Shown: in pieces, positions 1-11,700 of the stretch
How the letters are laid out: every line of letters starts with the position of its first letter
How positions within the stretch are numbered: the first letter of the stretch is position 1
Assembly (NCBI GenBank): GCA_963995505.1
Contig: OZ023197.1
Coordinates: forward strand, 3,938,121-4,002,120
DNA from: Hypericum androsaemum
Lineage: Eukaryota > Streptophyta > Magnoliopsida > Malpighiales > Hypericaceae
Length of the DNA: 64,000 nucleotides
Direction: 5' to 3'
The notes under the pieces: generated by a model
What the model was told of the DNA's origin: nothing
Seen by the model: only the letters and a program-made list of their open reading frames with translations
The model's database searches: none
Program-made: the position numbers and the translations under genes

Positions 1-686
1 GTTAGCGAATGGTTTACCCAGTTATGATCTAATGATCTACCTAGTTGTGAACGAATGGTTTACTCTGTATATATCGAATGATTTGCTATCCAGATTGGTC
101 CTGAATTCTTTGTTCCAGTACCAAATCCGGTCCTGTTTTAAAGTAGTACTACCGATTTGGCCGACAGCGAAGAAAATGCAGAAATGTGGTGAAGCAATTA
201 TTTTTTTATAAGTAAATTTTTATAAAATAATATGTATTGTTCATGGATGTTAAATCGTAAATCGCTCAATTGTTTGGTTTAACTTAAAGAAGACAATGCA
301 CTAATTCGTTTGACATGTTTTTTCAATCTTTTTATTCTTTACCAGCAATCAATACCATTCACACGTGCCAATTTTAGGTAATTTTCAAAAATAATAATTG
401 CAGATTCTTATTGACTTTATTGGGAAGAAAGATTCATAGTGACTTTGATTCAATCATCATATAGTCAATATTATATAATTGTAGGTGGGTATTTATATTC
501 TGGACGCACACGATAAAGAAATGAAGACTTAGTACAATGTAAGAATAATATAATGTGTCAATCATGTGGCAGTTACAGCCAATTTGTCATTTGCATATGG
601 TTCGTTAGCTGTAACAAATGATAAATATTAAATCCATGCGGAGATCGGATCATACATAACAACTTTTTTTACTACTTGGTTTCTAG
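1..686. other. intergenic, AT-rich, no gene seen
   Basis: I see no coding exon, RNA gene or clear repeat structure here. Short open frames exist but show no recognisable domain and no consistent splice context. Confidence 0.5.
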
Positions 687-1154
687 ATATTGACCGGGTT
701 TGGATTGGGTACGGAGTGAAGAAATCATTCCGAACAGTTTGGAGTGAAGGGGAGACCGTGCTGGCAAGTATAGTTATGTGATACTGATATGCGCAGTTAT
801 GTGATATTGGCATGCACAATTATGTGATAATGACATATGTATTTGTGACAGCGACATGTCCCGTTTATGATAATGGCGCGCGTGACTTTTTTTATTTTGG
901 TCCCTGTATTTTAGTATTTTTACAAAAAAGTCATACTGGCATGCACAGTTATGTGATACTGGCATGCACAGTTATCTGATACTGGCATGTGCGGTTATGT
1001 CATAATGTCATTTGTTTCAGGCCTGTGTTTGCACATGGTTTTTTTCATTTTGGTCCCTATATTTTAGTATTTTTACAAAAAAGCCCCCGCGTGTCTTCAT
1101 TTCGAACGGTTGAGAATCTGGGCATTCCGTACCCAATCCATGCCCGATATTAAC
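687..1154. mobile_element. hAT-type MITE with 8-bp target duplication
   Basis: The element spans about 695-1146. Its ends are inverted: the left end at 701-715 reads TGGATTGGGTACGGA and the right end near 1127-1141 is its exact reverse complement, both extended outward by a CGGG motif. It is flanked by ATATTGAC (687-694) and ATATTAAC (1147-1154), an 8-bp target duplication with one mismatch, which is the size made by hAT transposases. It has no transposase frame, so it is non-autonomous. Its interior is built of short tandem units. A related copy lies at 30.9-31.2 kb. Confidence 0.75.
768..1012. repeat. tandem ~23-bp units inside the MITE
   Basis: Units like GTTATGTGATACTGGCATGC recur about eight times with point changes (GATACTGATATGCGC, GATATTGGCATGCAC, GATAATGACATATG and so on). 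A spacer with a 'tttggtccctgtattttagt' segment occurs twice (about 895 and 1049). Confidence 0.65.
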
Positions 1155-2960
1155 CGACTAATTCAAATTATAATTTTATCATAACAACTATTTATAACAT
1201 TGTAATGTTCTCAAAGATGGAACCAAAAACCTTTTCGATTAAATTATAACAAACTCGTAATTACTTATTGGTGGATCATACATAACGAGTTTTATCTTGC
1301 AAATAAAATTACTTAGAAATGGACCTGGGAATTCACAATTGCTTTATAGTAACATGGAAAGGCAATTATATGTGGAGGGGTATAGACAGGATTATTAGCT
1401 TGCCTAGGAAAAAAATATTCCTCAATCATATTAGTTTATATAAAATCTTTGAAATATATTTTTAAAAAATTAAATTTAATGAGAATAAAATGAGTAAAAT
1501 CAAATCATAATGCATTGAATTTAAAATTTGAGTGAAATGTAAGTACCAACCAAATTAAATGAAGTTACACTACTCTATATCCCCGTTATAAACTCATACG
1601 CCGTAAGCAGGACTGCGAAATATATTAGAATTCAAATCTTTCGCCATCTCCTTCAAAACAAACGGCTCCTTTAGGTTGACTCAACGTATTCGACCAATAA
1701 CAAAACACATGATTAATTTATTCTGATATAATATTTGAATTTTCATATTTAATCAAATCAAAATATTTTCCCTGTGGATAATTACTACTAATCCGGAATT
1801 CGGGATTAGCATCCACTTGCATTTCTTTCGCCTCTCGCCACCTATTTCAATTAATTAATTTATTACGGTTTTAGCTTTATCCAAAAACCCCCCGTAATTT
1901 TCGATGCTTTAAGAGCTTACTTGGCCGCCAAGCATAAGGGTACTTTCGTCACCTTACGTCCTCATCCTCTCACTAATCGAGGAAAGTTACCAGCAGCAGC
2001 CCTTCCGTATTCCGCCGGATTTGAACCTTTTTTTTTTGAGGAACGGATTTGACCATTTGAGGCTTGTGGTTTGGTACCCGACCAGATTTTACCTCCCGGT
2101 TTAAGTCCATTTAAAAAAATATATATTCACGTTCTATCCTTAAAATTTGAATTCAAAACTCTCTTTTTATTGTAAATTTGAGTGAGTTCCTTTTTTTGAG
2201 AGGTACCTTTCTTTCGTATTCTTTGATATTTGTTCTTTGAACATCTTAAATTTAAACCAAAATCTTTTTTGGAGAAAAATTGAATTCCGAATTCTTTAGA
2301 CGTGCTGCATACATCCCGATTAATACCTTGGCTACTAGTTGAAGTTGGTATTTTGAAATTGTTGTTTTCAAGCTATATATATGATATGAAATGTACTTAA
2401 ATAGCAAAAGATTAAGTAAATATTTAGACTGACTCAAGTTCATTTATTTATTATATATTATTATATAATAAACTTATTTTTAGCTTTAGCAAATTAGATA
2501 TTTTGAGAATTGAATTTCCGAGATAAGTCTTTAAGTTTGAAAATAAGAATCCGAGGCTGAAGATGACAAAGTCAATTGTAAAGTAACTATAAATCCACAA
2601 ATATTGACCAAATTTTATCCAATAATTATCCAAGAAAGCAGCGTCTGTGAAGAAGACATAACGAATTTAACTCAAAATTTAATCCAAATTCATTTTTCAC
2701 AATTATGAATCTAATCAAAAAATTTAATCTGGATGAAATCTTCCTCATAATTCATCCACGCCCAAACAAGAACTCAACAAAAGTATGTAATTCTCATCAA
2801 CTGATAATTTATTTTCGAAGAGATGGAAAATACATAATCCACGAAAGTCATCTTCGTTGATTTAGACTCGACATTTTCCGACTCTGAATACGTAGTATTA
2901 AAGAAAAAGTGAGCAGGAGAGAGAAAGCATAAAACTGGAATAGCTACAGGTAATTTGGCC
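1155..2960. other. intergenic, no gene seen
   Basis: AT-rich non-coding DNA between the MITE and the promoter of the DUF506-type gene. Frames of about 60 residues occur but none shows a recognisable domain or splice context. Confidence 0.5.
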
Positions 2961-2965
2961 AAATT

Positions 2966-2976
2966 TTTATATATAT
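2966..2976 (+). promoter_or_regulatory. probable TATA box of the DUF506-type gene
   Basis: TTTATATATAT lies about 360 bp before the start codon, followed by a CT-rich then GA-rich stretch typical of a plant 5' leader. Transcription would begin near 3000. Position and motif only. Confidence 0.45.
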
Positions 2977-3154
2977 TTATACCCAAACCCGTCCCTCTCT
3001 CCATTGCCTTGTCCTTGTTCCTTTCCTCGCTTCCTCCGCTCCCTGGGTTTATTATTCCCTGTTCCCGTTCCCAGAACGCAAAAAAAAAAAAACATTTCCA
3101 ATTCCCGTTTTCTCTTTTTTTTTCGGAGAAAAGTCAGAAAGGGAAAAGAGAGAA

Positions 3155-3248
3155 GAATTAGAATTAGAATTAGAATTAGAAGAGAGGGAAGAAAAAGCGC
3201 GTTTCGTGTTGAAATTCGGAGGCCGGGAGAAGAGAGAGAGAGAGAGAG
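3155..3248 (+). repeat. microsatellites in the 5' leader: (GAATTA)4 and (GA)n
   Basis: Four tandem GAATTA units at 3155-3178 and a GA dinucleotide run at about 3231-3248 lie in the inferred 5' UTR of the downstream gene. GA runs in leaders are common in plants. Confidence 0.7.
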
Positions 3249-3331
3249 GCTTGCGACCGTGCTGGAATTGAACCGGCGGCGGTTTCCGGTGGTGACGGAG
3301 GCGGGCGTCGTGTTCGTTTTCGTGAGGGGAG

Positions 3332-4929
3332 ATGTGCGCGGCGGCGGAGGTGGCGGCGAGGGAGGAGTGGTGGTGGGGGAGAGGGAGGGTGGAGATCGGC
3401 GGCGGTTTCAGCCACGAGAGCGAGCACGATCTGGCGGTTATGGTTAGCGATTTCCTGGAGAACGGCGGCGGTAGCTCCGGCGCCGACTCCTGGTGCAGCA
3501 GCGACAGCGACTCCGGCGTCCCCGACCTCCCTCTCCTCGCCGACAAGATTTCCGTACGCTTCTCCCTTAACAAATTCTCCTGTTGTTTAATTCTAGGTTA
3601 TTAGTTCTGAAATAGAAGTTATTGTTTCCGGCGGTTAGGGATTTATGACGTCTGTTGTTGTTGGCGGTTACAGCGTTATAAGAACTCTTTAGCCACGCAC
3701 GAGAACGAGCTGTTGTTGGTGGTGCAATCGATGCTGCTATCCATGAAGGAGTCGGATCTCTCTGCTTTCGAGTCCGGCCCGTGCAGCTTCAGCTGCATCA
3801 GGTTTCCTTTGGTGAAGCTGCTGAGGTTGTCCGGTTACGATGCTGCCGTCTGCGCAGCGCGGTGGCAGGGCGCAGGCAAGGTCCCTGGAGGTATACAGCT
3901 ATATTGAACTCGAAAACTATTGTTGATTGCGGTGCTGATGTAAAGAATAAATGCAAAGGTAGGGGATGAGAGGAGAGATCATGATGTTACAGAAGAAAAT
4001 AAGAGGAAATAGAATACGATAAGCTATGAGGATTTTGTTGCACTCCAAAACTTGCTGCATCCGTTTGATGAATAATTGCGAATATGAGGAGAGTTGAAGT
4101 AGTGTTTGTTTCTTTCTTTGTCTAGCTAGCTACGGCAATGGATGGAATTGTGGGCTCTGGGTAATTTTGTTGAGATGCGTTTGCTAATTGTGCTGTTTCA
4201 TGCAATCATTCAGTTTTTGCTGACCTTTTACATTCTTTCATGATCTGTTGAATTTCGTCATTGTCCACTTTGGTGTGATTCTCGTGGGTTGTTCGTGTGT
4301 TCCTTATTGTCACAATTACCAACTACTGTTGCTTGTTTTAGAACTAAGTGATTATTGCTTGCGTTTGGTGTATGCTCATTCTTCATTGAATTTGTTTATA
4401 TCTATCAAACGTAAGGACCCTGCTATTCCAATTTACAGGAGATCATGAATACATTGATGTTGTCAACATTGACGACGCTGGGAGCTCTGAGCGTGTGATT
4501 ATCGATATCGACTTCCGCAGCCATTTTGAAATAGCTAGAGCAGTGCACTCGTATGATAGGATACTCAAGTTACTCCCTGCAGTTTTTGTTGGCTCCTTGT
4601 CCCAGCTGAAACTTTATCTTCAAGTCATGGCTGAAGCTGCCAAATCTTCGCTTCGACAAAACTCGATGCCGATCCCCCCTTGGAGGTCTCTTGCCTATTT
4701 GCAGGCGAAATGGAACTCACAGTACCAGAGATTGTTTGGCCCTGAAGAGCGAAACTTCAGCATGACAAAGTTTTCTATTCACAAGCAATGCAGCGGACTA
4801 TTAAAGCGGCTGCAGTATTCGTTGCATTTTGAGAAGGAGGAAGAACGATACTTGAAGCCAATAAATGGTGAGGGTAACCGGAGAAAAAAGTTCGAGGGCC
4901 GGAAACACTCCCTTCTCCGGACCCATTAA
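3332..4929 (+). CDS. DUF506 / PD-(D/E)XK nuclease-like plant protein, 309 aa
   Basis: Three exons join in phase: 3332-3553, 3674-3890 and 4439-4929, giving 309 residues with GT-AG introns. The N-terminus is acidic and Ser/Asp rich (SDSDSGVPDLP). Exon 2 carries a Cys-containing segment followed by LRLSGYDAAVCAARW, and exon 3 has EYIDVV, then IIDIDFRSHFEIARA and a C-terminal PPWRSLAYLQAKW block. This order is characteristic of DUF506 (PDDEXK_6), a plant family with a nuclease-like fold whose biochemical role is mostly unassigned. The start is the first ATG after a GA-rich leader and heads an uninterrupted exon. The gene converges on the AKT2-type gene. A PDDEXK fold follows from the family; nuclease activity is not shown. 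Confidence 0.9.
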
Positions 4930-5782
4930 TGTTCATAAATTTTTTGATAGTCACTTGAGTGAGAGATTCAACTGTATCACGGCTTTCTTTTTGGTTTAGA
5001 GTATATCTTTTCCTTTGATGAATAAACAAGTCACTATATTGAACCCGGAATAACACACACAGATATATAGACAGTTCTTTAGGAGCTTCAGGTTTTGTAA
5101 CTGCAAAGGAATGTCATTTCCTGGCATTGACAATTGCACTTTGAAGACTCGCTTTCGCTCTATGGCTCCGGTGGGCTCCCTTAGCTAAGCCACTGCCCAT
5201 GAGTCGCCGGCTCAAACTCCACCGATGCGAAATCTTTGCTCAGGTCCATCCCTCTGCCTCTTCTGAAGTTTTTTAGTTACACCTATACCAAGTATTCCTG
5301 GCCTTGTATTTTGCGGTTAAGGAATATGTGTTTTCGTATCCACATTTGTAACTCCGTTTCTCCAGTTTTTGTGTGAACAATTGACGTTAGTATGATGTTT
5401 TCTGTTACAAAAGTTGAACAATAATACTGGCTTTTTGAGGTGTTTTGAAATCTAGTGTTTGTTTCTGTTCGTTATACGGGCGGGCATTTCCCGTGGGGAT
5501 TCATTGTTTCTAGTTGGTTGTGATATATGAGAATTGTACTAGATATATGAAAGCATTTTTTCCAAACCCTGTATTGTTGATTCCCACCAAAAGTATATAG
5601 CTTCTATAAGACGAATTACAGCTACAGTTGGGTCATCTACTAACTGCAAATTGTTGCTATGAGCATGAACCACAATTGTTGCTATGAGCATGAACCACAT
5701 GAAGTTATTCATGGAAAGGTATGCAATACTCGGAGCTTATTAGCGTAAGTTGGTCGACGATTAGAGGATCTGTCGATGCATA
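4930..5782. other. convergent intergenic region (3' flanks)
   Basis: This holds the 3' UTR of the DUF506-type gene and that of the channel gene on the other strand. A direct repeat of a roughly 25-bp unit (TTGTTGCTATGAGCATGAAC) occurs at about 5651-5698. No gene is seen. Confidence 0.5.
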
Positions 5783-8700
5783 CTAAACTTCAGGATCCTC
5801 GTATTCAACAATATACAACTTATCATTATCTCTAACAACTTGAATACTATCTATTTCCGCACCTTCTTGATCCGTAACAATGGCCTTCGATGCGTCGAAG
5901 CCGAACTTCTTCCCTGACGGAAGGAACAAAGGTCAAGATGTTAGACTAAGAATGAAGAACATTCCAAGTACTAAGCAATATATAGAGAGCAAATAGTTAC
6001 CTGCAATGTCCTTGAGCTCTTCTAGAGAACTTGGCAAGATTATAAGTTTTCCTGCTTCTGCACAAGAGCTCTCTCTCCTTGCCATAGGATGGCCTCTATA
6101 AACACTCACTCTTAAGGAGTTCCCTCCATTATTTTTGGCAGCCCTTAAGCTAATTACATGTTCATGGTTGAGCTGATCCGGAAGCATCTCGTTGGCCGAT
6201 TCTTCGTCGGGCACATTGATCCAGTGCCCGAGCTCTTGCTTCTGCAGCAGCTCATTCATGTCTACTGATGAACAATGTCGGTTTGCTTCATTTATGTTAG
6301 CACCATTCATGACCAGGAAATTGACCATGTCTGCATTATCCGCTGCCATGGCTATTTGAACCGCTGTCTTCCCTGACCGGTCCCTCGAATCGATGTTGAA
6401 TCCCTGATTCAAGAGCTCCTTCATCGTCGTCACATCACCGCGCCTCGCAGCGGTGCATAAGAGATCGCCCGAGGTGCAGGGGTCAGATATGGCGGCAAAG
6501 TGATGAAGTATCTGAAAAACGGAGTGGTGCTTATTTGCGATAGCTTCCCATAACGCAGTGTTTCCATTGACATCTGTGTTTACAGAAGCGACCACACAAG
6601 TTCAGAAGATACTTCAGTTTTCCGAAATTCGTATTGCAACTTCTGCTATATACCTTTCGAGTGTATGTTGCATCCATGCCTCAAGAGCACCTTTACACAT
6701 TCTTCATGCCCTTTAGATGCTGCAATGTGCTGAAGCAGAACAAAATGCAAGATTTAAAATGCAAGGACCATAACAAAATGCAAGATTGAAAGTTAGCCGT
6801 GCTGTTACCAACGGGCTTCTTCCGTTCGAGTCTGCAACATTAGGATCCAACCTTGCCCTGAGAAGCTCCTCAAGAAATGTAGCATTGCCGGTACTCGCAA
6901 CGCTAAGCAAGTTCAACGCTATGTTGGCGTCGCTATCTTCTTCCACAACCTCAGCCAGAAACTCTCCAATCTTTAAGTCCTTCATCCTTTTATGATGCTG
7001 CAATCCAACAAACACGAAACAATTACCGAAACAAGATGCAACCAAGGAGAAACATCAGTAAAAGAACCATGAAACATTTGTACCTGGAGGAAGTTCTTTA
7101 TGATAGACATATAATCTTCTTGATTGTTCTGCATTGCCTCTATCAGAGCATTAGTCTTGAGCCTCAGGAGCTGTGATAGTGTTCTAGTCCGGAATGTGAA
7201 GCTCTGCGGCCTGCAACAGAGTGCACCAACTTCTCCAAACACATCCGTGGATTGCAAGCTCCCAACCACAATCTCCTTCGCCAGATGACAGTCGATGATT
7301 TCGATCTCCCCTGACACGACAATGTAAATGTCGTCCGGTCCTTCATTCTGCATGATAACATCTTCCCTGGGGGGTATGTACTCGGCTTTCATCTTCGAGA
7401 CCTGATCAAGTTTGTTAGATTGGTTAAGAATCAGATTTTTTTTCCGCCTAAGTTACGTTATAGAGACGTGTGCTACTAACCAGAAGCAAGATTGTCTCCC
7501 TTGAGACACCATTGAAAAGGTAGACCTTCCCAACTGTCGGAAAGAACAGGTGCTGGCATATGCTTTTGCAGATGGATTTTGGCAATTGCTCCATCAGCTG
7601 ATGCTGGTTCAATCTCTCTGCCTTGAACCTTAAACACATGTAAGCCAGTATCTGCTCCTTCAATCTCGGTGGTAACCGGTTTCTAGACACAAAACTCGAC
7701 GCTGCTTCGATGCTATTCCTCTGCAATGTTTGCCAACAAAAACTTAAAGTTGTTAGGAACTCGAAGTACAAAATGTACATCCGAATAAGGACTTACGAAT
7801 TCCATGGTGCGACGGGTTCCTTCGACGACGAGATTGGTCATGTTTCCGATGATATACGCAGTGAGGCCGAGATTGAAGAGCATGTAGAAGATGATGAAGA
7901 TCATTTCCATGGTGTTAACAGCATGCATATCGCCATAGCCAACCGTGCTCATGGTGGTGATGGACCAATACATAGCTGAAATGTAACGGATCCAAAGACT
8001 TGTTTCCTTGTAATTCGGTATCACAGTGGCTATCCATGTCTTCCCCTGGTGTGGAAAACGGTCTGCCAGCAAGTAGTAGAGGCAACCGGCGAAATGAACT
8101 GAAAACAACGTCACCTGTGGGAACCAAAGTGGTGAAATTATGACTAACACATCATTACAATCTTCGTATTCAACCCAAAATTTTAAAACTATGTGTATGT
8201 AGATTTTTCACACTTAATTCCACCACACAAGAAAAGGATATTTTGTACCTCAACCCACTTGTAACTAAGGAAGTGGTAAACTCGTGTTGTTCTTACATCT
8301 ACATTTTTTAAGGAACCGAGTAGATCAGATTGATATATTTTTTATAAGTAAAATGTATATTACTCCTCGAAAAATCTCCAACCAGATAAATATACCCCTA
8401 ATGAAATCAGATAGAAACTATCAAAGTAGAACCTACTCGATAAATACTATCTAAATCCCTTGATAACGAGGAGACAATCCACAACCCTCGAATCATCCTG
8501 CAAGTCTATCGTACTCCAAACAGGCAAACGCCACAAAGGAATGCCAAAAACAAACCAAACACCTAAACAAACTCCAACTAGGCAAAATCTAGAAAAATCA
8601 AGGGGGGTCGAAAACCCAAGCTGGGAATGCCCAAAGACCACCTCCTTAATTGTGCGGAGGATAAAGGAGGCGTCTTCCTCCCAAGAGAAACCCGCAACGA

Positions 8701-11700
8701 TAGCAAGTCGCCACGCCTCGACCGAAAGTGCTTCGCGAAGAGCATCCTCATTTGAATCGAAACTCGCCAACATCGAGGGGAGGCAAAGCTGCATCTCCGA
8801 CTTCGAAGGTATAATCTTCGATTTTGGAATTGAAGATTGCAAAAAGGCAGCAGCTTTACCTTACGAGTGTTACAACATCAGATTGATCATATGTTCAATT
8901 GTTATAACTTTTCATCCCTTACGAGTGTTAAGCTAGTGGTTGCAACCTCATATTCATACGAAAGAATTCAGCACTAGGAATTATAAATATATAGTTATGT
9001 ATTTTTTTTATGAACTAAAATCTTGTATTCCTATATTGTTCTCACATCTACATTTTTTAAGAAATATAGTAGATCAGATTGATCATGTGTTCAATTGTTA
9101 CAATTTTTTATCCCTTACGAGAGTTGAGCTAGAGGCTGCAATCTCGTATTCATGCGGAGAATTCCAACACCAGTAATTGTAAATATATAATTATGGTTTT
9201 CTTATGCAATAAAATCTAGTTATAAAAAAAAGGAACTAAATTACATTAACTTCTAATACGGATGCTATGCTGTTTTTACGTGTAAAAGGAAGTATTGTTT
9301 GTCACTTACGCACAGAAGCCGAGCGCAACGGACCCAGATGTAGTTGAATCTGATGTCTTTCTCAAGCCTACAAAATTTTGCAAAAGTAAAATTATATCAA
9401 AAGCACATAGCAACAACATTTTTCTGTAATAAAAGTGTAGCACTATGAACCTATTTTAGAAAACATCATTTATATTAATTAGAGAAGTCGTATTAAAAAA
9501 ATTATGTAGATCAACTGATTTGTTCTAGCCTAATTAATATTATCGAATTCGAGTCGTTGGGAATGCAATAGTATTAAATACTTGTTGGGAGAGCTTTGCC
9601 AACTTTAAAAAATTATACCCGGTTCGAACCTGTATTAATCATTCCAATAGGTGTCCCAATATTAAGTGTCATATACCAAAAACATTAGAGTAATCTTATA
9701 TATCTCTCAAACTGAAGACAAGCATACTATTACCCTCACTCAAATACTTATCATGAGATGGCCCTAGATACCTATTCGTATCAATATTTTATTTATCAGT
9801 ATGTAAAACTATACTTTTATATGATAAACAAGATAGAACTATATTTAAATGTCATCTATTTAAAATACTTCAAACGTCTTTAATACAATAATGTTTTGCA
9901 CCATCCTCAGAATTCGAAGCCCATCCTTGTTTACAGACGTCAAGTCTACCCATTCATAGTTTTAAATTATTTACAATAACAATTATTTGATACGAAATTT
10001 TTTAATTCGAGTTACTATGAGATGTAGGGATTAAAAAGGAAAAGGAGACGTCAAGAATAGTAAACCGACCTAGTAAAAAATTGCTTTACACGCCGGATTC
10101 GCCAGAACCTGAGAATTCCAAGTACACTGTAACAGAGGCCCATTTGCCGTTTTCCCGTGAACAAGAAGCCCACTGTGTCAAACGGCATCGTTGAAGCCAC
10201 ATCCATCAAGAACCATGTAGAAAGGTATCTACAAAGCCATCCCCCAACACTATTATATTATATCTCATTATTTTGTTGGCTATTTAGAATTTCAAGTATG
10301 AATTGTAATAATGTTGGCCGATGCATTACTCAAAATAAGCAAATAATTTTAATGCTCTTTCAGTGTTATAAATTATTGTTTTAAAAATGCGGTCGAACGA
10401 CGGTCCAACCATCGAAAGTGATTAATTTTTAGAGATAATTACTCTCAAGACCTCAGAGTATAGTCAAATAGATTCTGAGGACCCTGTAGTTTCCCTACTA
10501 ATTGTTAAGCCCATGTAGTTTGGCTATTATTATACATTCCAGTCCCTAGGCTGGAATCGGCAATTTTTTCGGCGAACTTCCCACCTGAAATGTGGGAAAT
10601 ACCCCTTACAAAAAGATAAAAAAACCATCTCTCCGGCCATCTGCCGCCTGGAAAGCCTCTCCTCCCTCACTCTCACCGACTGGAAGGCATCACCGGCGTG
10701 ATCCCACCCTGCGTCGCCTCGCTCCCTTTCCTCCGCGTCCTCGACCTCGACCGTAACTGCCTCTCAGGCATCATCCCCACTGACATCCGTTGACTCCAGC
10801 ACCTCACCGTCCTCAACCTCGGGGACAACCTCATCTCCGGAAGGATTCGCCCGTTGCTGGCCAATTTATCCAGCCTGACGCACATTGACCTCAGGGGAAG
10901 CAGAATCTTGGGGCGATTACCGGGAGATCTTCACCGGCTCAGGATGCTCAGCCGCGCGCTCCTCGGCAAGAACAACCTCCACGGCGGCATCCCGAGCTCC
11001 ATCTGGTAAATGTACCGTCTCTCGGACCTGGAACTCTTCGAGAACCACCTCTCCGACGTGATCCCGGCGTCCCCAGGGAAGATGCCGGTGCTGGCGACGC
11101 TCAACCTCGACAAGAACAAGATCTCGGGGATCAGCAACTTGAACCTATTCCAGAAGGATCCCAATCGGCGCCCCCTTTGACCACCTCAAAGCGTTGTCGT
11201 TTGATCTCGGGGAGAGCTTTCCAGGCGGTTGGAGGAATTTTGTCTACAGGAATTTTGTCTTTTTGTGTTAGGGGCATTTTTGACATTTCAGGTGGGGAGT
11301 TCGCCGGAAAAATTGCCGATTCTGACTACAGGGACCGGAATGTATAATAGTAGTCAAACTACAGGGGCTCAGCAATTAGTAGGGAAACTACAAGGTCCTT
11401 AGAGTCTATTTGACTATACCTGGGGTCTTGAGAGTAATTATCTCTAATTTTTATCTCAAGAAGACAGTTGGACTCGCTGTCAAATCGGGTAAACTTACAG
11501 TCCAAATTCAAGTGTTCAAAAATTAATTTATTACGAAAAATATAATTTTTAGTGTTTTGTTAGATTATACGTTATTAAATTACAATTTTACAATTTATAA
11601 ATGAAAATTTTATAAAATTTAGAATTATTTAACATTTTGTTGCTGAATACAATTGATAATATAATTATTTTAAAAATATCTGGTCCTACCACCTTCGAAG

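Noticed and set aside
3004..3573. Long overlapping frames on both strands around the first exon of the DUF506-type gene
   Set aside because: They are GC- and GA-driven shadows (Arg/Ser/Pro-rich translations); only the 3332 frame continues in phase through exons 2 and 3.
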